Origin: Glutamicibacter ardleyensis | GTDB lineage: Bacteria > Actinomycetota > Actinomycetes > Actinomycetales > Micrococcaceae | NCBI RefSeq assembly: GCF_014644555.1 | Contig: NZ_BMKX01000008.1 | Coordinates: 119,027 to 183,026 of the forward strand | Length of the DNA: 64,000 bases | Reading direction: 5' to 3' | Shown here: positions 54,177-64,000 of the stretch, piece by piece | Position numbering within the stretch: position 1 is the stretch's first letter | Layout of the letters: each line of letters begins with the position of its first letter | Position numbers and translations under genes: made by a program | The notes under the pieces: generated by a model | Seen by the model: the letters and a program-made list of their open reading frames with translations, nothing else | Told to the model about the DNA's origin: nothing | The model's database searches: none

Positions 54177-55136
54177 CTAGTTCACCCTCGGGTGCGCAAA
54201 AAGGTAAGCCTCACGCAATGAATCGACGGTGACCTTCGTGTAAATCTGCGTGGTGGTGACCGAGGCATGACCCAATAATTCTTGAACCACTCGCACATCT
54301 GCTCCGCCCTCTAGAAGATGAGTGGCAAAGGAATGTCGAAGCGTGTGTGGAGAAACCTCACCCTCGATCCCCGCGCGCTGCGCGGCCTTGGCCAGAATCA
54401 GCCACACCGACTGGCGTGAAAGCCTGCCACCGCGCTGATTCAGAAATAAGGCAGGTGTCCCTTTGCCCTTGGTAGCCAGTCCCGGACGGGCACGCACCAG
54501 ATAGTCGCTGACCGCGCGCTGGGCATAACCACCGACCGGTACAACCCGTTCTTTCGAGCCCTTACCGAACAAACGCACTACCGCGTCATCGGCAAAATGC
54601 AGATCATCTACATCCAGCCCGACAACCTCGGAGATACGGGCACCGGTCGAGTACAAAAATTCTAGAATCGCCCGATCTCTCAGCCCAGCGGGAGTATCCA
54701 ACGCAATGGAATCGAGAATCTGAGTCACCGCAGAAATACTGATCGCCTTCGGCAACGACTGGCCCACCGTCGGAGGTTGCACCTCACGAGCAGGATTTGG
54801 CGCACAAATCTCCTCTAGCTCCCAATACTTATGCAGCTGCCGAATGGCCACCGTATGGCGTGCGACCGATCTGGGTCCCAGAGCCTGATGCTCATCATCG
54901 CCGCGTGCCAACTGCTGTAGGTAGCCACTGACATCATTTTCAGTGATCAATGCGGGATCAGTGATGCCACGTGTTTCCAAAGTTTCTTGGTAACGAGTTA
55001 GATCCCGACGATAGGAGTCCAAGGTATTTTTTGCCAGGCCACGCTCGATCGCCAAGTGTTGCAGGTAGCGGCGTAGCGCGGACTCAAACGTGCCGGATTT
55101 CGGCGCCGGTTGGGCAGTTGCTTCGGGCAAACTCAT
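54177..55136 (-). CDS. xerD: Tyrosine recombinase XerD
   Basis: 319 residues. An N-terminal SAM-like domain (about 15-100) precedes a catalytic domain with Arg in STGARISEV, HTLRHSFATH, HASVTTTQIYTKV, giving the R-K-H-R-H-Y set with Tyr near the C-terminus. It resolves chromosome dimers at dif. Position next to the ADP-ribose pyrophosphatase matches Rv1700-Rv1701. Confidence 0.94.
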   Translation of the reverse strand: MSLPEATAQPAPKSGTFESALRRYLQHLAIERGLAKNTLDSYRRDLTRYQETLETRGITDPALITENDVSGYLQQLARGDDEHQALGPRSVARHTVAIRQLHKYWELEEICAPNPAREVQPPTVGQSLPKAISISAVTQILDSIALDTPAGLRDRAILEFLYSTGARISEVVGLDVDDLHFADDAVVRLFGKGSKERVVPVGGYAQRAVSDYLVRARPGLATKGKGTPALFLNQRGGRLSRQSVWLILAKAAQRAGIEGEVSPHTLRHSFATHLLEGGADVRVVQELLGHASVTTTQIYTKVTVDSLREAYLFAHPRVN

Positions 55137-55144
55137 GGTGCGCT

Positions 55145-55789
55145 TTAGGCCCCGCGCAATCCGGGGTGCGCGTCGAATGCACTATCAGCCGGTCGCAACG
55201 TGGAGTAATTGCTCGCACGTGCAGCAAAGGCTGCCAAGAGGCCTACTACCGCCGAGGGGTTATGGATTCGGCCGTCAAGCACTGCGGCTACAGCCTCGTC
55301 TAGGGGCACCCAGCGGGTGATGATTTCGGCTTCTTCATCAGTGCGTTCGTGACGCTGTCCTTCCGGCGCCAGATTCACATCACGCGCTAAAAATATTCGT
55401 AGCGCCTCGGAAGAAGACCCTGGAGAGAGAAAAACGTCGGTAAGGACGGCCCAAGATTCAGCGGTTCGATCCGCTTCCTCCCAGAGTTCTCGCTTGGCGC
55501 CTTCAAGTGGCGGCTCCCCCGCCACGTCGAGCAATCCGGCGGGAAGTTCCCACAGCCGCATACCGACAGGGTGACGGTATTGGTTAACTAAAAGGACCCG
55601 TTCGCGTTCATCGAGGGCGAGGATCGACACGGCACCGGGGTGCACGATGTAGTCTCGCTCGATGCGGGATCCATCATCCGAAAGTTGCACTGTATCGTGG
55701 ACGACATTCCAGATGCGTCCTTCATATACGGTTTCACGTCCAATCAACTCTCGAGGTGAAAGTTCATCGGATATCGGTTGTGGTTCCAC
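55145..55789 (-). CDS. NUDIX hydrolase, ADP-ribose pyrophosphatase type
   Basis: 214 residues from GTG 55789. The Nudix box reads PLEGAKRELWEEADRTAE, and LPAGLLD precedes it, typical of ADP-ribose pyrophosphatases. Relative of Rv1700. It sits between pyrG and xerD in the conserved block. The C-terminal 40 residues are variable. Confidence 0.9.
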   Translation of the reverse strand: MEPQPISDELSPRELIGRETVYEGRIWNVVHDTVQLSDDGSRIERDYIVHPGAVSILALDERERVLLVNQYRHPVGMRLWELPAGLLDVAGEPPLEGAKRELWEEADRTAESWAVLTDVFLSPGSSSEALRIFLARDVNLAPEGQRHERTDEEAEIITRWVPLDEAVAAVLDGRIHNPSAVVGLLAAFAARASNYSTLRPADSAFDAHPGLRGA

Positions 55790-55856
55790 GCGAACGGGCC
55801 CTTCTATTGGTATGACCTAACAGGTACTACCTTAGACGGTTTATAACCGGTATTGC

Positions 55857-57545
<1,689 letters not shown>

Positions 57546-57640
57546 TCATCCTATCACCATTGCTCGCTTTCGCGAATACCGACCATCCACTTTGCAACTC
57601 TACGACACCTGCCGAAGATGCCAAAGTCCGTCTCTGCCAT

Positions 57641-59389
57641 TTAGCGTGCGCTCTTCGTCACCAATGATTCGACCATCTTCCGCGCATCAGCCAGAAGCTC
57701 TTCTGCATGCGCTTGAGCGGTGTCAGATTCCTCCTGACCTGCCAACATCCGGGCCAGCTCACGGACACGTTCCGTGTCATCAAGAGTGATTACGTCACTG
57801 GCGGTAAACCCGGCGCCGGCCGCTGACTTACCGTTTGAGGTCTTTATCACGCGGATATGATGATCAGCATAGGCCGCCACTTGGGGTAGGTGTGTGACCA
57901 CAATGACTTGCACATGTCGGGCAAGCATCGCCAATCGCTCACCGATGCTCACCGCAGCTTTGCCACCAACTCCGGAATCCACTTCATCAAAGACGAAGGT
58001 TGGCACCGGATCTACTGCTGCGAGGACTACCTCGATAGCTAGCATCACGCGCGACAGCTCACCGCCGCTGGCCCCCTTACCCAGTGGGCGAGGCGCGGCA
58101 CCTGCATGGGGCGCTAACAGCATTTCGATCTGGTCTTGCCCATATGCACCGAGCTCCGGCAAATCACCGATCTCGACAAAGAGATTCGCATCAGGCATGG
58201 CCAATGCGGTTAGCTCGGCGCTGACCCGCTTGGAAAGCTTCGTGGCAGCCTTGCGTCGGGCTTCAGAGAGATCAGTAGCCAGAGCTGAGACCTTCTGCTC
58301 CAGCTGGACCACAGCGTCCTCGAGTTCCTCGATGCGAGTGTCGTCCGAACCAAGCCGTTCCAAACGTTGCCGGGATTCTTCGGCCCAGGAAATAACTTCA
58401 TCGATGCTTGGCGCATATTTACGCATGAGTTTATTCAAATCTGCACGACGTGCTTCAATCTGAGCCAGCCGCTCAGGACCCTCTTCATCAAGATCTGAGA
58501 CGTAGCTTGCCATATCACTCGATAGTTCCGAAGCAAGAATGCCAAGTTCTGCGGCGCGGTCAGCAAAGGCTGCTAGGGCCGGGTCATCATCACTTGCTTG
58601 CGCCAAAATTCCGCGAACAGATTCTGCCAAAGTAGTAATCCCTGGGGATTCAAAATCTTCACTATCGACAATGGCTCTAGCCTGCAGGCTAGCGTTTCGC
58701 AGTGATTCGACGTTACCCAACTTCATCGCCGTTTCACGTAAATTCTCGTCTTCACCCGGCAACGGCTCTAGCGAATCAATCTCGTCGAGCGCGAGTTTTA
58801 GGTTTTCGGCTTCACGAACCCGATCACGCGAGTCTTGCTTAAGCGCAGTTAGTTCTTTACTCGACGCACGCCACTGTCGGTAGGTCCGCTGATACTCCTT
58901 GAGCGTGCGCGCCAGGCCTGAACCGGCAAATCGGTCAAGTGCATCACGTTGCGCGCCAGCCTCTTTCAGACGAATCTGATCAGACTGACCGTGGACAGCC
59001 ACCAGCTCCTGCCCTAGTTCGGCCAACAAACCGACCGGGGCACTTCGTCCACCGACTGTCGCTTTGGAACGACCTTGAGCGGACAGAGAGCGAGTGAGTA
59101 ACAGTTCACTCTTATCGCCTACTTCATCAACAAACGCCCCGGCATGAGTCGCCGCCTCGAGCGCGTGATGGTCTGGGTCTAGACGCACGACAGCCTCGGC
59201 TAGTGCGTGATCGGCACCGTTTCGCACTGCACCGGCATCGGCTCGACGGCCAAGCAGTAAGGACAGAGCGGTGATCACCATTGTTTTACCTGCACCGGTT
59301 TCGCCGGTGACAACAGTCAACCCCGGCCCAAGTGGCAGAGTCGCCTTGGTAATCACGCCAAGGTTAGAGATCGAAATTTCTTGAATCAT
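57641..59389 (-). CDS. recN: DNA repair protein RecN
   Basis: 582 residues. SMC-like: Walker A GETGAGKTM near residue 32, a long coiled coil (about 160-360), and the ABC signature GASGGELSRV with Walker B TFVFDEVDSGVGG near the C-terminus. It gathers broken DNA ends for repair. The start is ATG 59389. In many actinobacteria steA and a MctB-type gene lie between recN and pyrG; only 101 bp separate them here. Confidence 0.95.
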   Translation of the reverse strand: MIQEISISNLGVITKATLPLGPGLTVVTGETGAGKTMVITALSLLLGRRADAGAVRNGADHALAEAVVRLDPDHHALEAATHAGAFVDEVGDKSELLLTRSLSAQGRSKATVGGRSAPVGLLAELGQELVAVHGQSDQIRLKEAGAQRDALDRFAGSGLARTLKEYQRTYRQWRASSKELTALKQDSRDRVREAENLKLALDEIDSLEPLPGEDENLRETAMKLGNVESLRNASLQARAIVDSEDFESPGITTLAESVRGILAQASDDDPALAAFADRAAELGILASELSSDMASYVSDLDEEGPERLAQIEARRADLNKLMRKYAPSIDEVISWAEESRQRLERLGSDDTRIEELEDAVVQLEQKVSALATDLSEARRKAATKLSKRVSAELTALAMPDANLFVEIGDLPELGAYGQDQIEMLLAPHAGAAPRPLGKGASGGELSRVMLAIEVVLAAVDPVPTFVFDEVDSGVGGKAAVSIGERLAMLARHVQVIVVTHLPQVAAYADHHIRVIKTSNGKSAAGAGFTASDVITLDDTERVRELARMLAGQEESDTAQAHAEELLADARKMVESLVTKSAR

Positions 59390-59495
59390 CGCCCGCTCCC
59401 GGTCGTTCTAGTGCATTCGTTCCAGTTCTCGTCCCAATAGTACTTGTTGAATCGTAAGTTTGTTCGAATATGAGTGTTGTGAGTCGTAAATTCTC

Positions 59496-60587
59496 TTATT
59501 TCATTTCGTCACGAGCCACTAACGGGATCCCAGGTTCATCCTTGTGATGCGGTTCGACGCTCTGAAAGCCGGGCCCGATGACCGGCAGAGCAGTGGTTGC
59601 TGGACGGCGTTCGTCCTCGTCCGCCGGGCCGCGCCATCCCTGAATCGGAAGCTCAAATTTATTCACCAGTCGCTCCGAGAATGGAGTCGTATTAAGCCTT
59701 GCCAAAAGCACTGGCTTGTCACTCCGAGTAACCTCAATACGAGCTCCAGGCGGCAGGTCAATTGTTCGACGACCATCGCACCACAGCACAGCGCCGGCTT
59801 CGGAACGGGTTAAAATTTCAACCGCCATAATCGAGTCTGGCGAAACCACCAGTGGCTTAGCAAATAGTGCGTGGGCACTAATGGGAACCATGATCAGCGC
59901 TGCCACTTCGGGCCAAACTACGGGGCCACCAGCAGAAAATGCATAGGCAGTGGACCCTGTTGGCGTAGCCATGACGACGCCGTCGCAACCAAAAGTAGAT
60001 ATCGGTCGTCCATCGACTTCGATGACAACCTCAATCATGCGTTCGCGATTAGCCTTTTCAACCGCGGCTTCGTTAAGTGCCCAAGTTTCCGCAAGACAAA
60101 CGTTGTCCCGCCAAACCTGAACTTCGATAGCCATCCGTTCTTCAACGGTGTAAGCACCAATCACCAAAGCATGTACTGTGTCCGCTAATTCGGATCTCTC
60201 GGCCTCGGCTAGAAAACCAACATGTCCAAGATTTACGCCAACCAACGGCAAAGATGCATCACGCACTAGTTCCGCTGCGCGCAGTACTGAACCGTCTCCA
60301 CCCAGAACTACGCCTAAATCGACCTGTTCAATGGTGCAATCCTGACCAAGAATGTCGATTTGCAGCCGGAGTCCGGTGCTTGCAGTTTGTATTGCTTCAT
60401 GATCTTTTTTGCGCATCACTGGACGCACACCGGCAGCATGGAGCAACCCACAAGTTTCAATAGCCGCGGCGATCGCTTCTTTGCGACCCGTGTGTGTGAA
60501 AACTAGGATGCGGCGCAAGGCAGGCTGCCCCTCTCGGGTTAGAAGTATGCGCTTGGTGATGAGGAATTCACCGCTCAAGCAATTCAC
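59496..60587 (-). CDS. nadK: NAD kinase
   Basis: 363 residues from GTG 60587. A TTG at 60518, with GAGGGG upstream, would give 340 residues and the more usual N-terminus RRILVFTHTGRKE. The motif GGDGSVLR and TPTGSTAYAFSAGG are the NAD and phosphate-binding signatures. The C-terminal 60 residues are an actinobacterial addition. It makes NADP. Confidence 0.94.
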   Translation of the reverse strand: MNCLSGEFLITKRILLTREGQPALRRILVFTHTGRKEAIAAAIETCGLLHAAGVRPVMRKKDHEAIQTASTGLRLQIDILGQDCTIEQVDLGVVLGGDGSVLRAAELVRDASLPLVGVNLGHVGFLAEAERSELADTVHALVIGAYTVEERMAIEVQVWRDNVCLAETWALNEAAVEKANRERMIEVVIEVDGRPISTFGCDGVVMATPTGSTAYAFSAGGPVVWPEVAALIMVPISAHALFAKPLVVSPDSIMAVEILTRSEAGAVLWCDGRRTIDLPPGARIEVTRSDKPVLLARLNTTPFSERLVNKFELPIQGWRGPADEDERRPATTALPVIGPGFQSVEPHHKDEPGIPLVARDEMK

Positions 60588-60589
60588 TT

Positions 60590-61384
60590 CTAAGAATAGT
60601 CAACTACTTCCCACAATTTGGCTTCATCGACGGATTGTTGATTACTCATGGGAGGTTTTCCGAGCCAGAGAAAAAATTCAACGTTTCCGTCTTGTCCGGG
60701 CAAGGGACTGCGGGCCAGACCACACAATTGCAAACCAACGTCCTGCGCTGATGCTACGACGCTTTCAATGGCACTGCGCCGTAACTCGGGAGATAAAACC
60801 ACGCCGGTTCGATTTATGTGTTCACGTCCAACTTCGAATTGTGGCTTTACCATCAACACGAGCGAACCACCCGGGCGTGTCGTGCCTGCCAGAGCGTCGA
60901 TCACTAAGCGCAATGAAATGAACGATAAGTCGGCTACGACCAAGTCGACTTCTCCCCCAATATCCTCGGGGTTCATATACCTAACGTTGAGACCTTCAAA
61001 CACCGATACTCGGGAGTCTTCACGAATTTGGTTCACGAGTTGTCCATGCCCGACATCCGCGGCCATCACCTGTTTGGCACCGCGACGCAGTAAGACATCT
61101 GTAAATCCGCCGGTAGAGGCACCAGCATCTAGACAGCGCAACGACTCGGGCGAAATGGTCGTAAATACATCTAGCGCACCAGCCAGTTTATGGCCGGCAC
61201 GGGAAACGTATTCTTCACCCTCACTAGCTAAGACTTCGAGCTCGGATTCCGGAGCAACGTTCTTCGAAGCCTTGGTAGCAACAACCCCATTGAGCAGAAC
61301 TCGTTTTGCGTCAATAAGCTTGGCCGCTTCGGTCCGCGAACGAGCTAGCGACCGAAGTACTAGTACTTGATCAAGCCGGTTCAC
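60590..61384 (-). CDS. tlyA: TlyA family rRNA 2'-O-methyltransferase
   Basis: 264 residues from GTG 61384. An S4 RNA-binding domain (about 1-60) is followed by an FtsJ-like domain with DAGASTGGFTDVLL (SAM site), ADLSFISLR and VKPQFE. TlyA methylates 16S and/or 23S rRNA riboses, and its loss in mycobacteria confers capreomycin resistance. Its start overlaps the small ORF's stop (GTGA). Confidence 0.94.
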   Translation of the reverse strand: MNRLDQVLVLRSLARSRTEAAKLIDAKRVLLNGVVATKASKNVAPESELEVLASEGEEYVSRAGHKLAGALDVFTTISPESLRCLDAGASTGGFTDVLLRRGAKQVMAADVGHGQLVNQIREDSRVSVFEGLNVRYMNPEDIGGEVDLVVADLSFISLRLVIDALAGTTRPGGSLVLMVKPQFEVGREHINRTGVVLSPELRRSAIESVVASAQDVGLQLCGLARSPLPGQDGNVEFFLWLGKPPMSNQQSVDEAKLWEVVDYS

Positions 61385-61551
61385 GCGCGGTACTCCGTTG
61401 AGTTAAGCTGCGACTGAAGAGTTGCCAGTAGCTGCTCGTATATTGCTGAATGTTCTGTTATATCCTGCTGGGCAAGGGATGAGAGCGTGTCGTCCAGCGC
61501 TTCATCTTCCAACATTGATGCCGACTTGTCGCCAGGCGTTGGCATATTCAT
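61381..61551 (-). CDS. Small acidic protein (56 aa) before tlyA
   Basis: 56 residues starting MNMPTPGDKSASMLEDEALD, with AGAGG 8 bp upstream of ATG 61551. Its TGA overlaps the tlyA GTG and it starts 6 bp after the HAD gene stop, so it fills the gap exactly. A short ORF at this position is also known in mycobacteria (Rv1693). It is acidic and predicted helical; function unknown. Too short for a usual ORF cutoff. Confidence 0.8.
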   Translation of the reverse strand: MNMPTPGDKSASMLEDEALDDTLSSLAQQDITEHSAIYEQLLATLQSQLNSTEYRA

Positions 61552-61556
61552 GTGTG

Positions 61557-62564
61557 CTACCTCTGAGCTCGTCGCAGGGTGTCCAATCCGCGCGAGGTGA
61601 ATTGGATTTCGGGACTAACATGATCTTGCTGGCGCGAATGAGCCAGCCACCAAGCATGGCATGCGGCACGCCATGCATTTAGGTCTGATTCATTGCCACT
61701 GACCTCTATAGACTCACCATCAACCTTAGCAATTGACTCTCCGACTTGTACGCCGTAGCCAAGCACTTTGATTGTTGGGTACGGTCGGTAAAGATCTGCG
61801 AGGCTGGAAATAAGGTAGTTAGGGCGCTCCGATACCGGGGCACCAAGTGCGCTACGGGGAGAATCCACACCCGTCAATACCAGTGCAGTAGAAAAGCCCG
61901 CTCGATATCCTCCAAGGATATCGGTATCCAAACGATCCCCTACTACAAGGGGGCGCCGCGAATCTAAACGATCCGCTGCACGCGCAAATAAGAACGACTC
62001 TGGTTTTCCTGCAACGCGGGGTGTCACCCCGGTGGCTAGTTTCACCGCTTGGACTAATGATCCGTTACCTGGTGCGATACCCTCGGCCCGAGGAATGGTT
62101 AGGTCGGTGTTCGTCGCGACCCACTGTGCCCCGTTATTGATGGCATAGCTGGCCTCGGCAAGATCGTTCCAAGAAACGGCCGGGTCGAAACCTTGAATAA
62201 CCGCCACTGGTTTATCTTTATGTGACTCTACGACTTCGAGTCCCCGCACCGCAATGCATTCACGCAGGTACGGGGACCCCACAACTAGTACCTTGCTGCC
62301 CGGATTTAATTCACGCGCCAATAGCTCGGCTCCGGCATCAGCAGATCCAAAGACCTGCTCCGCACCGGTTTTCACACCCAGTTGACGCAAATGCGCGGCA
62401 ACTGACATTGGCGAACGTCCCGCATTGTTCGTTATGAACGCAAGAGCGACATTAACTTCTGCGAGTGCGTTCAATGACTCGACGGCGTCTGGGATCCCAT
62501 TGGGACCCGCGTAGACGACACCATCGAGATCTGAAAGAACGGAATCAAATCCGGAGATCAGCAT
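61557..62564 (-). CDS. HAD-IIA family phosphatase (Rv1692-like)
   Basis: 335 residues. The motif SDLDGVVY gives the nucleophile Asp12 and Asp14; FITNNAGRS follows as motif II; GDRLDTDILGG is motif IV. Related to phosphoglycolate and glycerol 3-phosphate phosphatases of the NagD type; the mycobacterial relative is reported to act on glycerol 3-phosphate. The extra C-terminal 80 residues are variable. AGGAA upstream of ATG 62564. Confidence 0.88.
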   Translation of the reverse strand: MLISGFDSVLSDLDGVVYAGPNGIPDAVESLNALAEVNVALAFITNNAGRSPMSVAAHLRQLGVKTGAEQVFGSADAGAELLARELNPGSKVLVVGSPYLRECIAVRGLEVVESHKDKPVAVIQGFDPAVSWNDLAEASYAINNGAQWVATNTDLTIPRAEGIAPGNGSLVQAVKLATGVTPRVAGKPESFLFARAADRLDSRRPLVVGDRLDTDILGGYRAGFSTALVLTGVDSPRSALGAPVSERPNYLISSLADLYRPYPTIKVLGYGVQVGESIAKVDGESIEVSGNESDLNAWRAACHAWWLAHSRQQDHVSPEIQFTSRGLDTLRRAQR

Positions 62565-62577
62565 TCGGTACTAGTTC

Positions 62578-64000
62578 CTACTTCTGTGAGTCGGTTTCAG
62601 TTTCGGTGACGTTATCAGTTTCGGTTTCAACCTCTACTGAATCTACCTCAACTAGGCCGTCTTCCTCATCGATGCCGATTTCTTCGGTCTCAACGTCGGC
62701 ATCATCGATATCGGCTTCCGCGGTGTCTTCGACGGCCACTTCGCTCTCAATCGAGTCAGCTGCGTCAACAACAGCTTCATCTCCGGAGTCCACAGCAACA
62801 TTCTCATCTACAAGATCCCTAGCGCGTGGGCGTTCGTCCTCTTCATCCATCTCTGGAGCTAGGTCCATGATGAAGGAATCGGCTTCTTCCTCGATGCCAA
62901 GAGCACGCTCTGCGACAGAAACCTGCGCGAACCAACGCTTGGAATCCTCGGTGCGGCCAGCTCCTGCAAGCAGATCAGCATAAGCGGTAAACAAACGCGG
63001 GCTGAACGAGTAAGCGCGATTGAAGTCAAGCTGTTCTAGAGATTCCAACTCGGCAAGAGCCAGATCTAATTTGCCCAAGTCGCCGTAGGCACCTGCGGCA
63101 ACGATGTGCATCTCGACCTTGACCGCAGATTCCAGATTCGCGCACTCATCTGAGTGTGCAAGCTCAATGGCTTTTTCAGCACGACCCAAGCCACGCAGCG
63201 AGTCTGCGATCAAGGGAAGGTTGTAATCCGAACCGGAGATACGTCGGTGAGTACGAAGCTCGCGTAGTGAGTCCGCGTACTTGCCTGCGTGGTAGGCAGC
63301 AATGCCTACGGCTTCACGGACAACTGCAACGCGGCCGCCACGACGGGAGGCTGCCATGGTGTGCTCATAGGCGAGCTCGGGATCTTCTTCAAGTAGACGG
63401 CCAGCCATGACCAAGTGCTTAGCTACCCAGCTTGCCGAGCGTTCTTCGAGGTACCGAAGCTGGGCGCGTGCAACACGATCCAATTCCTTACCGGTAACGT
63501 CCTCATCGATATCTGGGGACTGTTCACGGTCTGGGCGGTTCGAAATGCGTAGGTCGCCAGGGTTGTGAGCGCGCGGTGCTTCGTTGGAACGATCGTCGAA
63601 GCGGTTTCCACGTTCTGGGCGATCGCTCGTACCGCGGAATCCACCTTCACGGTTGTCATCGCGCTTGAAACCGCCACGGTTTTCGTCGCGGTTACCGCGG
63701 AAGCCACCTTCACGGTTGTCGTCACGCTTGAAACCGCCACGGTTTTCGTCGCGGTTACCGCGGAAGCCACCTTCACGGTTGTCATCACGCTTGAAGCCAC
63801 CACGGTTTTCGTCGCGGTTACCGCGGAAGCCACCTTCACGGTTGTCATCGCGCTTGAAGCCGCCACCACGGTTGTCGTCACGCTTGAAGCCACCACCACG
63901 GTTTTCGTCACGCTTGAAGCCACCACCACGGTTGTCGTCACGCTTGAAGCCACCACGGTTTTCGTCGCGGTTACCGCGGAATCCACCTTCACGGTTGTCA
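62578..64000 (-). CDS. Tetratricopeptide-repeat protein with repetitive N-terminus and acidic tail (runs off the window)
   Basis: At least 474 residues. The frame continues past the window edge; an internal TTG at 63483 is not the start. Three parts are visible: a Gly/Arg/Asn/Asp repeat region (63,650 to the edge), a TPR-like helical region (KELDRVARAQLRYL, about 62,900-63,500) and a C-terminal acidic tail with about 30 Glu and Asp in 80 residues. The TPR part matches Rv1691 proteins of the same block. The N-terminal repeats look like an RGG-type, RNA-binding or disordered tail. An acidic tail after a basic tail could fold back on it. Confidence 0.85.
   Translation of the reverse strand, partial: DNREGGFRGNRDENRGGFKRDDNRGGGFKRDENRGGGFKRDDNRGGGFKRDDNREGGFRGNRDENRGGFKRDDNREGGFRGNRDENRGGFKRDDNREGGFRGNRDENRGGFKRDDNREGGFRGTSDRPERGNRFDDRSNEAPRAHNPGDLRISNRPDREQSPDIDEDVTGKELDRVARAQLRYLEERSASWVAKHLVMAGRLLEEDPELAYEHTMAASRRGGRVAVVREAVGIAAYHAGKYADSLRELRTHRRISGSDYNLPLIADSLRGLGRAEKAIELAHSDECANLESAVKVEMHIVAAGAYGDLGKLDLALAELESLEQLDFNRAYSFSPRLFTAYADLLAGAGRTEDSKRWFAQVSVAERALGIEEEADSFIMDLAPEMDEEDERPRARDLVDENVAVDSGDEAVVDAADSIESEVAVEDTAEADIDDADVETEEIGIDEEDGLVEVDSVEVETETDNVTETETDSQK
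63660..64000 (-). repeat. Tandem 63-bp and 30-bp coding repeats at the window edge
   Basis: Repeat units coding DDNREGGFRGNRDENRGGFK-like 21-residue blocks, with three 10-residue DDNRGGGFKR blocks inside. They run from about 63,660 past the edge. Unit copies are near-identical in DNA. Confidence 0.9.

Noticed and set aside
63423..63992. 189-aa Val/Thr/Ser-rich frame on the minus strand
   Set aside because: It is a shifted reading of the repeats in the TPR protein, whose own frame runs on past the window.

Overview
This 64 kb window is chromosomal DNA from a high-G+C Gram-positive bacterium, most likely an Arthrobacter-like member of the Micrococcaceae. The sequence shows WhiB1, a PASTA-type PknL kinase, a class II DAHP synthase, a GarA/OdhI-FtsR-DUF151-MerR cluster, actinobacterial Tad genes, and many GTG and TTG starts. 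Base composition looks moderate for the group. The genus is inferred, because no rRNA is present.

Layout. 1-5.0 kb: the 5' end of prfB, then a minus-strand Tad (tight adherence pilus) operon. 5.3-9.4 kb: a divergent 1220-aa FHA plus FtsK-type ATPase resembling EccC/EssC, and a small membrane protein. 9.7-18.5 kb: whiB1, pknL (with a possible translated leader), aroG, a phospholipid acyltransferase, a lipase-like hydrolase and a long-chain acyl-CoA ligase. 18.6-26 kb: pyruvate carboxylase, an orphan ParA, and the cluster MerR / DUF151 / FtsR / GarA, which follows the order of Rv1830-Rv1827 in Mycobacterium tuberculosis. 26-31 kb: a small accessory stretch with a DUF488 protein, a possible 49-aa antisense protein, a flavin aromatic hydroxylase with two IclR-type operator-like sites, a decayed ABC-F gene, PhzF and tRNA-Pro(GGG). 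31.3-38.7 kb and 53.7-64 kb: two halves of a block conserved in actinobacteria (der, cmk, tyrA, rluB, scpB, scpA, parA // nudix, xerD, nudix, pyrG, recN, nadK, tlyA, small ORF, HAD phosphatase, TPR protein).

The two halves are separated by a 15-kb accessory insert (38.7-53.7 kb). It carries two decayed genes, a VOC protein, a lipoprotein, a C4-dicarboxylate system (DctA, a DcuS-like sensor kinase with its regulator, and a DASS transporter) and a propionate methylcitrate module (prpE, GntR regulator, prpDBC). Dicarboxylate uptake and propionyl-CoA oxidation meet at succinate, so this insert looks like one carbon-acquisition unit.

Most interesting points: two large VNTR-like coding repeats making Gly/Arg/Asn/Asp-rich tails on RluB and on the terminal TPR protein; a paired perfect TGTATACA operator 63 bp apart between prpE and the GntR gene; an EccC-like ATPase without any visible type VII partners; a Tad pilin candidate lacking the usual Glu at +5; a 16-codon leader overlapping the pknL start; and an unlisted 49-aa two-cysteine small ORF. 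No IS element, phage, CRISPR array or rRNA was seen.
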